DNA of 11,169 bases from Pseudomonadota bacterium (GTDB lineage Bacteria > Pseudomonadota > Alphaproteobacteria > Sphingomonadales > Sphingomonadaceae), in NCBI GenBank assembly GCA_023423775.1, contig JAFAEZ010000078.1:1-11169 (forward strand), read 5' to 3'. This document shows positions 1 to 5,907 of this stretch, piece by piece (position 1 is the stretch's first letter; each line of letters begins with the position of its first letter). The translations under genes and the position numbers were made by a program. The notes under the pieces were generated by a model that made no database searches, had not been told where the DNA came from, and saw only the letters and a list, made by a program, of their open reading frames with translations.

Positions 1-174
1 GGCCTCGCCCTCGAGCAGCAGGGCGCGGATCGCCTCCGCGCCGGCGCTGCCGCCGGGCTCGCGCGTCTCGACGACGTCATGGCCGCGGGCGCGCAACGCC
101 TCGGCGAGGCGCCGGAGCTGGGTCGACTTGCTGACCCCTTCCCCGCCCTCCAGGCTGATGAAGCGGCCGCGCAC
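1..174 (-). CDS. tmk: Thymidylate kinase, N-terminal part (cut by window edge)
   Basis: Thymidylate kinase phosphorylates dTMP to dTDP in the cytoplasm for DNA synthesis. Only the first 58 residues are in the window; the gene continues past base 1. The fragment reads MRGRFISLEGGEGVSKSTQ, then a helix and VVETREPGG. These match the family's P-loop and the conserved REPGG segment that contacts dTMP. The usual protein has about 205-215 residues. The GTG at 174-172 is the earliest possible start because the carboxypeptidase stop (TAA, 180-178) is in the same frame, only 3 nt upstream. That spacing suggests translational coupling. One oddity is that the P-loop Gly before the catalytic Lys is Ser (GVSKST instead of GxGKST). 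The identity is well supported by the motifs; the effect of the Ser is unknown. Confidence 0.93.
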   Translation of the reverse strand, partial: MRGRFISLEGGEGVSKSTQLRRLAEALRARGHDVVETREPGGSAGAEAIRALLLEGEA

Positions 175-177
175 CTT

Positions 178-1350
178 TTAGCCGAAGAGCGACATCAGGC
201 TCGCCCACAGGCGACCGAAGAAGCCGGCCTCGCCGACTTCCTTCTCGGCTATCAGCGGCATCGTCTGGGGCGGGGTGTCGCCGGTCTGGACGACGAGGTC
301 GGCGATATGCTGGCCGGCCTTGATCGGCGCCTTAATCGGGCCGTTATAGACGACCTTCACCTTGACATTGTCCTTGGAAACGCCTGCCGGAAGCGTGACG
401 GCAAGGTTGCGCGGAGCGACCGCGCCGACCGTGCTGTCCGATCCGAGCTGGACCTGGACGTCGGTGACCTTCTTGCCCTTGGCGTAGAGCGGCTGGGCCT
501 TCCACGCCCCGAAGCCCCAGTTCATGAACTTCACGCTCTCGTCGGCGCGCTGGCCGTAGCTGGTGAGGCCGGCGACGACCATGACGAGGCGGCGGCCATT
601 CTGCTCGGCCGAGCCGGTGAAGCCGAAGCCGGCCTCCTGCGTGTGGCCGGTCTTGAGGCCGTCGGCGCCCTTGACGCGCCCGAGCAGCGGGTTGCGGTTG
701 CCCTGGGTGATGGGCTGGCCGCCGCCCATCGTCTTGCCCCAGGTGAAGCTCTCCTGCTGGTAGAATTCCTTGTAGAGGTCGGGCGTCTCCTCGAACGAGG
801 CCTGGGCGAGCGTGGCGAGGTCGCGCGCGGTCGTGTAGGTGACGCCCTCGTCCGGCCAGCCGTTCGAATTGCCGAAATTGCTGTTCGTCATGCCGAGCCG
901 CTTGGCTTCCTGGTTCATCAAAGCGGCGAAGGCGGGCTCGGTGCCAGCGATGCACTCGGCGAGCACGACGCTGGCGTCATTGCCGGAGAGCGTGACGATG
1001 CCGTGCAGCAGGTTGCGGATGCTGACCTGCTCGCCCGGCGACAGGAACATGGTCGATCCGGCCTGCGGGCCGTGCCATTGCTGCCAGGTTTCGGGCCGGA
1101 CGGTGCACATTTCGTCGAGCTTCTTCTCGCCCTTGCGGACGAGATTGAAGACGACGTGCGTGGTCATCATCTTGGCCATCGACGCCGGCGGCATGCGGCG
1201 GTCGGCGTCCTTGGCGTAGAGGATCGCGCCCGACGACAGATCCTTCATGAAGGCGACCGGAGCAGCGGTGTCGAAAGGCGGAGCGGCGGCGCTGGCCGGA
1301 AGTGCGAGAGCTGTAGTAAAAAGACCGATAACCAGCGCGTTACGCTTCAT
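178..1350 (-). CDS. D-alanyl-D-alanine carboxypeptidase, PBP5/DacA type (peptidase S11)
   Basis: This penicillin-binding enzyme removes the terminal D-Ala from peptidoglycan pentapeptides in the periplasm and so limits cross-linking. The 390-residue length is normal. A signal peptide covers about residues 1-21 (ends ASA). The three active-site motifs are all present: SMAK at 57-60 (nucleophile Ser57), SGN at 122-124 and KTG at 233-235. A PBP5 C-terminal beta domain follows at about 275-370. The last 17 residues (EAGFFGRLWASLMSLFG) look like the amphipathic helix that holds these proteins to the inner membrane. ATG at 1350 is chosen because it gives the signal peptide; AGGA about 12 nt upstream is a poorly spaced ribosome binding site. 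The gene lies 87 nt after a lytic transglycosylase gene on the same strand and 3 nt before tmk, a probable envelope operon. Several paralogues exist in such genomes (dacA, dacC, dacF), so no symbol is given. Confidence 0.95.
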   Translation of the reverse strand: MKRNALVIGLFTTALALPASAAAPPFDTAAPVAFMKDLSSGAILYAKDADRRMPPASMAKMMTTHVVFNLVRKGEKKLDEMCTVRPETWQQWHGPQAGSTMFLSPGEQVSIRNLLHGIVTLSGNDASVVLAECIAGTEPAFAALMNQEAKRLGMTNSNFGNSNGWPDEGVTYTTARDLATLAQASFEETPDLYKEFYQQESFTWGKTMGGGQPITQGNRNPLLGRVKGADGLKTGHTQEAGFGFTGSAEQNGRRLVMVVAGLTSYGQRADESVKFMNWGFGAWKAQPLYAKGKKVTDVQVQLGSDSTVGAVAPRNLAVTLPAGVSKDNVKVKVVYNGPIKAPIKAGQHIADLVVQTGDTPPQTMPLIAEKEVGEAGFFGRLWASLMSLFG

Positions 1351-1437
1351 AGTTCAAACCATTCCTGCAGTTGTGCCGCCCCGTCGCGGGATATGTCCGC
1401 AATCCTTAACCAGATTGGCCGACCATCGCCAGCGCCT

Positions 1438-2496
1438 TCAACGCGAAACCGCGTCGGCCAGTAATCCTACCGACAGGGCATAGAAGTTCGAGCAATTGTA
1501 ATCGAGGATCGTGCGGTAATTGGTGGTGAGCAGATAGGCCGTCTTGCCCGGCCCGTCGGGCTCAAGCAGGCTGGCGAGCTCATTGCCGTCGGGCCAGCGT
1601 CCGGTCTGGGAGACCAACCCCATCCGACGCCACTCGTCGATCGTCTTCCACTGACTGTGGCGCTCGTGGACGCGCGGGCAGCGCGGCGACACCAGCCGCG
1701 TGACGAGCCCGCCGCGGTTGAAGCTCGCCGGGACGTTGACCGCCACCCCCCACGGCACGTTGGGCTTCCAGCCGGCATTGCTGAGATAATTGGCGATCGA
1801 GGCCAGAGCGTCGTCCTGATTGCCCCAGATGTCGGCGCGGCCGTCGCCGTCGCCGTCGGCCGCGACGCGCAGATAGACGGTCGGCAGGAATTGCGGATAG
1901 CCGGTCGCGCCCGCCCAGCTGCCCTTCAGCCGGCTGCGCGGATAGCCTTTCTCGTACATTTTCAGTGTGGCGATGAATTCGTCGGTGAAGAGCTGGCGGC
2001 GGCGTCCCTCGTAAGCGAGGCTGGCCAGCGAGTTCATCAGGTCGAAATCGCCGGTGACGGCGCCGTAGCTGGTTTCATGGCCCCAGATCGCGACCAGCAC
2101 CGACGGGGTGACGCCATAGCGCCGCCCGATCGCGTTCAACCGGCCGATATGGGAGGAATAGCGGTCGCGGCCGCGGCTGATGAGCGCGGCATTGACGTGG
2201 CGCTCCCGATAGGGCGCGAAGGCGGGGATGGCGTTGCTGTTGGCGACGCCCCCGGGCTGGGCCTGGTCGAGCTGGATGGTGCGCGCGCTGAACTGCAGGG
2301 TCGGGAAGATGGCATCGATCGTCGACTGGCGCACGCCCCTGCGCAGCGCCTCGGCGCGGAGCTGGGGAAGATAGGCCTCGAACCCTGCCTGGCTCAGCCC
2401 GCCGGTCTGGGCGACGGCGGCGCCGCTGCCGACAAAATAGCTTGGCGGCATGATGGTCGCCACGATCGCGACGGCTGCCTGTGTCAGCAAACGCAT
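1438..2496 (-). CDS. Lytic murein transglycosylase, MltB family (SLT_2)
   Basis: This periplasmic enzyme cleaves the MurNAc-GlcNAc bond of peptidoglycan, leaving 1,6-anhydro ends. The catalytic Glu is at residue 141 in WGHETSYG. It is followed by AGATGYPQFLP at about 195-205, typical of the MltB/Slt35 fold, and by an Asp/Gly-rich DGDGDGRAD loop from 214, which resembles the EF-hand-like calcium site known in Slt35. The C-terminal segment from about 326 (NYRTILDYNCSNFYALSVG) is also family-typical. The reading frame is open to 2544, but ATG 2496 is preferred: it has a good GGGAG ribosome binding site 5 nt upstream and starts a signal peptide ending AVA at about residue 29, giving 352 residues. 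No lipobox is seen, so it is probably soluble or loosely attached rather than a lipoprotein like E. coli MltB. It precedes a D,D-carboxypeptidase, consistent with joint cell-wall remodelling. Confidence 0.93.
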   Translation of the reverse strand: MRLLTQAAVAIVATIMPPSYFVGSGAAVAQTGGLSQAGFEAYLPQLRAEALRRGVRQSTIDAIFPTLQFSARTIQLDQAQPGGVANSNAIPAFAPYRERHVNAALISRGRDRYSSHIGRLNAIGRRYGVTPSVLVAIWGHETSYGAVTGDFDLMNSLASLAYEGRRRQLFTDEFIATLKMYEKGYPRSRLKGSWAGATGYPQFLPTVYLRVAADGDGDGRADIWGNQDDALASIANYLSNAGWKPNVPWGVAVNVPASFNRGGLVTRLVSPRCPRVHERHSQWKTIDEWRRMGLVSQTGRWPDGNELASLLEPDGPGKTAYLLTTNYRTILDYNCSNFYALSVGLLADAVSR

Positions 2497-2564
2497 ACTT
2501 ACTCCCTTCGCACGGCTCTTCTGCCATAAGCGCGCCGGCTTCAATACCGGTTCCGTCGCGCCGC

Positions 2565-2592
2565 TTGCACGGCAGGGCGAATGCGCTTTAAG
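2565..2592 (+). promoter_or_regulatory. Candidate promoter of tRNA-Ser
   Basis: TTGCAC at 2565-2570 and TTTAAG at 2587-2592 are 16 bp apart and lie 11 nt before the tRNA. The stretch between the -10 box and the tRNA is almost purely G/C, like the discriminators of stringently controlled stable-RNA promoters. The hexamers are imperfect matches, so this is an inference from position and spacing. Confidence 0.38.
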
Positions 2593-2603
2593 GCGGCGCC
2601 GAA

Positions 2604-2693
2604 GGAAGAGTGGCCGAGTGGTTTAAGGCAGCGGTCTTGAAAACCGCCGTGGGTGCAAGCTCACCGTGGGTTCGAATCCCACCTCTTCCGCCA
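2604..2693 (+). tRNA. tRNA-Ser (anticodon UGA)
   Basis: This is a 90-nt class II tRNA with the CCA end encoded (2691-2693). The acceptor stem GGAAGAG (2604-2610) pairs with CTCTTCC (2683-2689), and the discriminator base is G (2690), as in tRNA-Ser. The anticodon stem GCGGT/ACCGC (2631-2635/2643-2647) frames the loop CTTGAAA, with anticodon TGA at 2638-2640, reading UCA and UCN codons by wobble. A long variable arm and the T-loop GTTCGAATC are present. No T-rich terminator follows; the convergent cytochrome gene ends only 4 nt downstream. Confidence 0.98.
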
Positions 2694-2697
2694 CCCC

Positions 2698-3090
2698 TCA
2701 CTTCAACGTGGCGAGATAATCCACGATCTGGGCGCGCTTGGCGGCGTCCCGCATGCCCGGATAGGCCATGCGCGTGCCGGGAACGACGTCATGGGGCGCG
2801 GCGATGAAGCGATCGAGCGTCACCGCGTCCCAGATGACGGCGCTGTTCTTCATCGCCGGCGAATAAGTGTAATTCGGCATCGTTCCGGCCTGGCGGCCGA
2901 CGACGCCGTGCAGCGTCGGACCGACGCCGTTGCGCCCGGCCTCGGTCGCATGGCAGACCGAGCAGGCGCCGAAGCTGGCGGGCCGGTTGTCAGCCGCAGC
3001 GGTCTGCTTTGCGTCCTGCCCGGACTGGGGCTGCGACCCGCAGGCAGCGAGCGGCAGCAGCGCGAGACCGAGGATGAGGATTTTGGTCAT
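2698..3090 (-). CDS. Small class I cytochrome c, membrane-anchored lipoprotein
   Basis: This is a one-haem electron carrier of the periplasmic side, predicted at 130 residues. The N-terminus MTKILILGLALLPLAAC is a lipoprotein signal peptide with Cys17 as the lipidated residue. Haem is bound by CSVCH (Cys43, Cys46, His47); the likely distal ligand is Met108 in GTRMAYPG. The middle (VGPTLHGVVGRQAG) is typical of cytochrome c2/c550-like proteins. ATG 3090 is chosen over the longer frame starting with TTG at 3126, because it begins the signal peptide and because that TTG is part of a TTGACG motif (3126-3121) that better fits a -35 box. A GGGA lies about 7 nt upstream. It probably shuttles electrons to a terminal oxidase, but the partner cannot be named from the window. 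The gene diverges from gcdH and ends 4 nt from the tRNA. Confidence 0.9.
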   Translation of the reverse strand: MTKILILGLALLPLAACGSQPQSGQDAKQTAAADNRPASFGACSVCHATEAGRNGVGPTLHGVVGRQAGTMPNYTYSPAMKNSAVIWDAVTLDRFIAAPHDVVPGTRMAYPGMRDAAKRAQIVDYLATLK

Positions 3091-3159
3091 GGCGCGTCCC
3101 ATCGCCCGGCCCGGCGCGAGCGTCAACTCGCCCCTCCCTTTTCATGCGGCGAAGGAACG

Positions 3160-3167
3160 GCTAGGTC
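3160..3167 (+). promoter_or_regulatory. Candidate -10 element for the gcdH operon
   Basis: GCTAGGTC matches seven of eight positions of the -10 consensus GCTANAWC described for Caulobacter housekeeping promoters. It would give a leader of roughly 20 nt before the gcdH start at 3195. No convincing -35 box is seen upstream (TTTTCATG at 3139-3146 is the nearest candidate), so confidence is low. Confidence 0.27.
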
Positions 3168-3194
3168 CTGCCGCGTCCACTAGAAGAGGGTTTC

Positions 3195-4385
3195 ATGAGC
3201 GAAGCGACTATCGTTCCTTTTGACTGGGCCGACCCGTTCGACCTGTCCGATCAGCTTTCGGAAGAGGAAAGGATGGTCCGCGATACGGCCGAGGCCTATG
3301 CGCAGGAGAAATTGCTGCCGCGGGTGATGGACGCCTATCTCGCCGAGAGCTTCGATCGCGACATCATGTCGGAAATGGGCGGGCTCGGCCTGCTCGGCGC
3401 AACGATCGACCCGCGCTATGGCGGCGCCGGCCTCAATTACGTCAGCTACGGCCTGATCGGCCGCGCGGTCGAGCGGGTCGACAGCGGCTATCGCTCGGCC
3501 ATGTCGGTCCAGTCCTCGCTCGTCATGCACCCGATCAACGCCTACGGCACCGAAGAGCAGAAGATGAAGTATCTGCCCAAGCTCGCCAGCGGCGAATGGG
3601 TCGGCTGCTTCGGCCTCACCGAACCCGACGCCGGCTCCGATCCGGGCTCGATGCGCACCCGCGCCGAGAAGATCGACGGCGGCTACCGCCTGACCGGCAC
3701 CAAGATGTGGATCACCAATTCGCCGATCGCCGACGTCTTCGTCGTCTGGGCGAAGTCCGACGCGCATGGCGGCAAGATTAAGGGCTTCGTGCTCGAAAAG
3801 GGCATGAAGGGCCTGTCAGCGCCCAAGATCCACGGCAAGCTTAGCCTGCGCGCCTCGATCACCGGCGAGATCGTGATGGACGGCGTCGAGATCCCCGAAG
3901 AAAATCTGCTGCCGAACGTGGAAGGGCTCAAAGGTCCGTTCGGCTGCCTCAACCGCGCCCGCTATGGCATCGCCTGGGGCTCGATGGGCGCCGCCGAGGC
4001 CTGCTACCATGCCGCGCGCAGCTACACGCTCGACCGCAAGCAGTTCGGCCGTCCGCTCGCCGCGACCCAGCTCGTCCAGCTCAAGCTCGCCAACATGGTC
4101 AGCGAGATCACGCTCGGTTTGCAGGCCGCCTTGCGCGTCGGCCGCCGGCTCGACGAGGGCGTGCTCGTTCCCGAGACGATCTCGATGATCAAGCGCAACA
4201 ATTGCGGCAAGGCGCTCGATATCGCCCGCATCGCCCGCGACATGCACGGCGGCAACGGCATCAGCGCCGAATTCCACGTCATCCGCCACGCCGCCAACCT
4301 CGAGACGGTCAACACCTATGAGGGCACGCACGACGTGCACGGCCTGATCCTCGGCCGCGCGATCACCGGCATCGCGGCCTTCTGA
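3195..4385 (+). CDS. gcdH: Glutaryl-CoA dehydrogenase (acyl-CoA dehydrogenase family)
   Basis: This FAD enzyme oxidises and decarboxylates glutaryl-CoA to crotonyl-CoA in lysine, tryptophan and glutarate degradation, passing electrons to electron-transfer flavoprotein. The 396-residue protein is very similar in motif order to the mitochondrial enzyme. RSAMSVQSS starts at Arg100, with the Arg and Ser that recognise the glutaryl carboxylate. FGLTEPDAGSDP (139-150) and MWITNS (171-176) form the flavin/substrate region. NTYEGTHD near the C-terminus holds the catalytic base Glu376. These features separate it from short-chain acyl-CoA dehydrogenases. ATG 3195 has GAGGG about 5 nt upstream. The stop codon is the first arm of a hairpin, and a CoA-transferase gene follows 36 nt later, fitting a glutarate-to-crotonyl-CoA module. 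Confidence 0.96.
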   Translation: MSEATIVPFDWADPFDLSDQLSEEERMVRDTAEAYAQEKLLPRVMDAYLAESFDRDIMSEMGGLGLLGATIDPRYGGAGLNYVSYGLIGRAVERVDSGYRSAMSVQSSLVMHPINAYGTEEQKMKYLPKLASGEWVGCFGLTEPDAGSDPGSMRTRAEKIDGGYRLTGTKMWITNSPIADVFVVWAKSDAHGGKIKGFVLEKGMKGLSAPKIHGKLSLRASITGEIVMDGVEIPEENLLPNVEGLKGPFGCLNRARYGIAWGSMGAAEACYHAARSYTLDRKQFGRPLAATQLVQLKLANMVSEITLGLQAALRVGRRLDEGVLVPETISMIKRNNCGKALDIARIARDMHGGNGISAEFHVIRHAANLETVNTYEGTHDVHGLILGRAITGIAAF

Positions 4386-4403
4386 CGATGGCGGTCATCG
4401 TCA
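4383..4403 (+). repeat. Perfect 8-bp inverted repeat at the gcdH stop codon
   Basis: TGACGATG (4383-4390) and CATCGTCA (4396-4403) are perfect reverse complements around the 5-nt loop GCGGT. The first three bases are the gcdH stop codon. In mRNA this would form a stable stem-loop in the 36-nt spacer before the CoA-transferase. No T-run follows, so an intrinsic terminator is unlikely. A role in mRNA processing or stability, or in tuning expression of the second gene, is possible but inferred. Confidence 0.6.
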
Positions 4404-4421
4404 CCCCGACGGAATAGCGCC

Positions 4422-5528
4422 ATGGACAAGCCGCTTTCCGGATTGAAGGTCGTCGAGCTCGCCCGCATCCTCGCGGGGCCGTGGGCAGGGCAGCTGCTTG
4501 CGGATCTCGGCGCCGATGTGGTGAAGGTCGAGCGCCCCGGCGCGGGCGACGATACGCGCGGCTGGGGCCCGCCGTTCGTCGAGCAGGACGGAAGCGCGGC
4601 TTATTTCCACGCCGCCAACCGCGGCAAGAGCTCGGTGGCGATCGACTTCACCACGGCGGAGGGCCAGGAGCAGGTCCGCGCTCTGGTCCGCGACGCGGAC
4701 GTGGTGATCGAGAATTTCAAGGTCGGCGGGCTCGCCAAGTTCGGGCTCGATTATGCGAGCCTCTCGGCGCTCAACCCGCGGCTGGTCTATTGCTCGGTCA
4801 CCGGCTTCGGCCAGGACGGTCCCTATGCGCCGCGCGCGGGCTACGACTTCATGATCCAGGGCATGGGCGGGATCATGGACCTCACCGGCGACCCCGAGGG
4901 CGAGCCGCAGAAGATCGGCGTCGCCTTCGCCGACATCTTCACCGGCGTCTACGCCTCGACCGCGATCCTCGCCGCCTTGCGCGGGCGCGACGCGAGCGGG
5001 CGCGGCGCCCATATCGACATGGCCCTGCTCGACGTCCAGGTCGCGGTGCTCGCCAACCAGGCGATGAATTATCTCGTTTCGGGCGAGGCACCGCGCCGGC
5101 TCGGCAACGCTCACCCCAATATCGCGCCCTACCAGACCTTCGCGGTCGCCGACGGCCACGTCATCGTCGCGGTCGGCAATGACGGCCAGTTTCGCAAATT
5201 GTGCGGCCTGATCGGCGTGCCGGCGCTGGCCGACGACGCGCGCTTCGCGACCAATGCCGACCGGGTGAGTCACCGCGACGCGCTCACCGCCGCCCTCGCC
5301 CCTGCTCTCGCCCAGCGCCACCGCGACGAATTGCTGCAGGCGCTCGCCGCCGCCCACGTGCCGGCCGGGCCGATCAACAATGTCGCGGACGTGTTCGCCG
5401 ACCCGCAGGTGATCGCGCGCGGGATGCGGCTCGATCTGGGCGGGATTCCGGGGGTCGCCTCGCCGATCGTGATCGACGGCAAACGGCAGGTCGCCGCCGG
5501 AGCCAGCCCGAAGCTCGGTTCGGCCTAG
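4422..5528 (+). CDS. CaiB/BaiF-type (family III) CoA-transferase, probably acting on glutarate
   Basis: Family III CoA-transferases move CoA between carboxylic acids through an aspartyl-CoA thioester. The N-terminus PLSGLKVVELARILAGPWAGQ and LADLGADVVKVERPGAGDDTR (27-46) are family hallmarks. The catalytic Asp is residue 171 in GVAFADIFTG. Direct linkage to gcdH suggests transfer of CoA, for example from succinyl-CoA, to glutarate, as in human SUGCT; this substrate is inferred from context. At 368 residues it is somewhat shorter than the usual 390-410 and ends at SPKLGSA, without the LGEHT-type tail seen in many members. No nearby frameshift restores that tail, so it may be a natural short form. 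ATG 4422 is preceded by ACGGAA about 8 nt upstream. Its TAG stop overlaps the stop of the convergent gene in the palindrome CTAG (5525-5528). Confidence 0.92.
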   Translation: MDKPLSGLKVVELARILAGPWAGQLLADLGADVVKVERPGAGDDTRGWGPPFVEQDGSAAYFHAANRGKSSVAIDFTTAEGQEQVRALVRDADVVIENFKVGGLAKFGLDYASLSALNPRLVYCSVTGFGQDGPYAPRAGYDFMIQGMGGIMDLTGDPEGEPQKIGVAFADIFTGVYASTAILAALRGRDASGRGAHIDMALLDVQVAVLANQAMNYLVSGEAPRRLGNAHPNIAPYQTFAVADGHVIVAVGNDGQFRKLCGLIGVPALADDARFATNADRVSHRDALTAALAPALAQRHRDELLQALAAAHVPAGPINNVADVFADPQVIARGMRLDLGGIPGVASPIVIDGKRQVAAGASPKLGSA

Positions 5529-5737
5529 TCGGCCCTTTGCTGGCGGAGGCGCAGCGCCAGCCCGGCCGAGGCTAGCAGGATCGCCAAAACCGTCAGCATC
5601 TTCATCATCGGATCGGCCATGGCTTCGACATGGGTCGCGAGCGCCGCCGCGCGGGCAATGCCCCCGCTTCCCAGCAATACGAGCGTCAGCAGCAGGCCGG
5701 TCGCGCCTTTCACCAGTGACTTGACGGCGATGGTCAT
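5525..5737 (-). CDS. Small membrane protein of unknown function (two predicted helices)
   Basis: I do not recognise this family. The 70-residue product has two hydrophobic stretches. The first, at about 11-32 (ATGLLLTLVLLGSGGIARA), could be a membrane helix or a cleaved signal peptide ending ARA. The second, at about 44-63 (MKMLTVLAILLASAGLALRL), is followed by the basic tail RLRQQRAD. The methionine-rich joint EAMADPMMKM lies between them. ATG 5737 is chosen over the upstream in-frame start at 5809 because GGGGA sits 6 nt before it and it starts just ahead of the hydrophobic region; the longer form would add 24 polar residues. It diverges from a HTH regulator gene across a 170-nt intergenic region with repeats, so it is a candidate target of that regulator. 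Coding status is supported by the ribosome binding site and protein-like composition, not by homology I can check. Confidence 0.62.
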   Translation of the reverse strand: MTIAVKSLVKGATGLLLTLVLLGSGGIARAAALATHVEAMADPMMKMLTVLAILLASAGLALRLRQQRAD

Positions 5738-5782
5738 GGTTGGTCCCCACTTTCGAGGTTGCTTTTGGTCCGATCCGGCACG

Positions 5783-5797
5783 TTTCTCCACGAGAAA
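5783..5797. repeat. Inverted repeat TTTCTC-CAC-GAGAAA
   Basis: A 6-bp perfect inverted repeat with a 3-nt centre lies in the divergent intergenic region, about 46 nt upstream of the small membrane protein gene and 110 nt upstream of the regulator gene. It is A/T-richer than its surroundings. It could be an operator or a short leader hairpin. A repeat of this size can occur by chance, so the call is weak. Confidence 0.3.
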
Positions 5798-5827
5798 GAC
5801 CCGCAACATCCGTCCTCACGATGGGGC

Positions 5828-5879
5828 GTGCGGACAATTTGTACGGGCGGGTGACGGGATGTGCGGAAATGTGCGGACA
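5828..5879 (+). promoter_or_regulatory. Three GTGCGGA direct repeats, candidate operator
   Basis: GTGCGGA occurs at 5828-5834, 5861-5867 and 5871-5877. The first and third copies extend to GTGCGGACA. The last two starts are 10 bp apart, one helical turn, and the first is 33 bp before the second, about three turns, so all three would lie on the same DNA face. They sit just upstream of the promoter-like sequence of the HTH regulator gene and overlap the expected -35 position. Binding by the regulator itself is a natural inference but is not shown by the sequence. Confidence 0.45.
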
Positions 5880-5890
5880 TCGGCCTGCGC

Positions 5891-5907
5891 TATGGTAATA
5901 ATACGGT
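5891..5907 (+). promoter_or_regulatory. Candidate -10 region giving a leaderless transcript
   Basis: TATGGTAATAATACGGT is an isolated A/T-rich patch directly before the ATG of the HTH regulator gene. A -10 box at TAATAAT (5896-5902) would place the transcription start at or within a base or two of the start codon. No Shine-Dalgarno sequence is visible upstream of that ATG, which supports leaderless translation. The -35 region is not recognisable and overlaps the GTGCGGA repeats. Confidence 0.45.

Noticed and set aside
1378..1390. CCCG-TCG-CGGG hairpin upstream of the carboxypeptidase gene as a terminator for mltB
   Set aside because: It has a 4-bp core and no T-run, and such short GC stems are common in this composition.
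79..1464. Plus-strand 461-codon open frame
   Set aside because: It lies antisense to the carboxypeptidase gene and part of tmk, has the Ala/Arg/Gly/Glu-rich composition of a GC-rich shadow frame, and shows no domain or ribosome binding site.
2610..2807. Plus-strand 65-codon frame overlapping the tRNA
   Set aside because: It starts within tRNA-Ser and ends antisense to the cytochrome c gene; it is a translation of the tRNA and a shadow.
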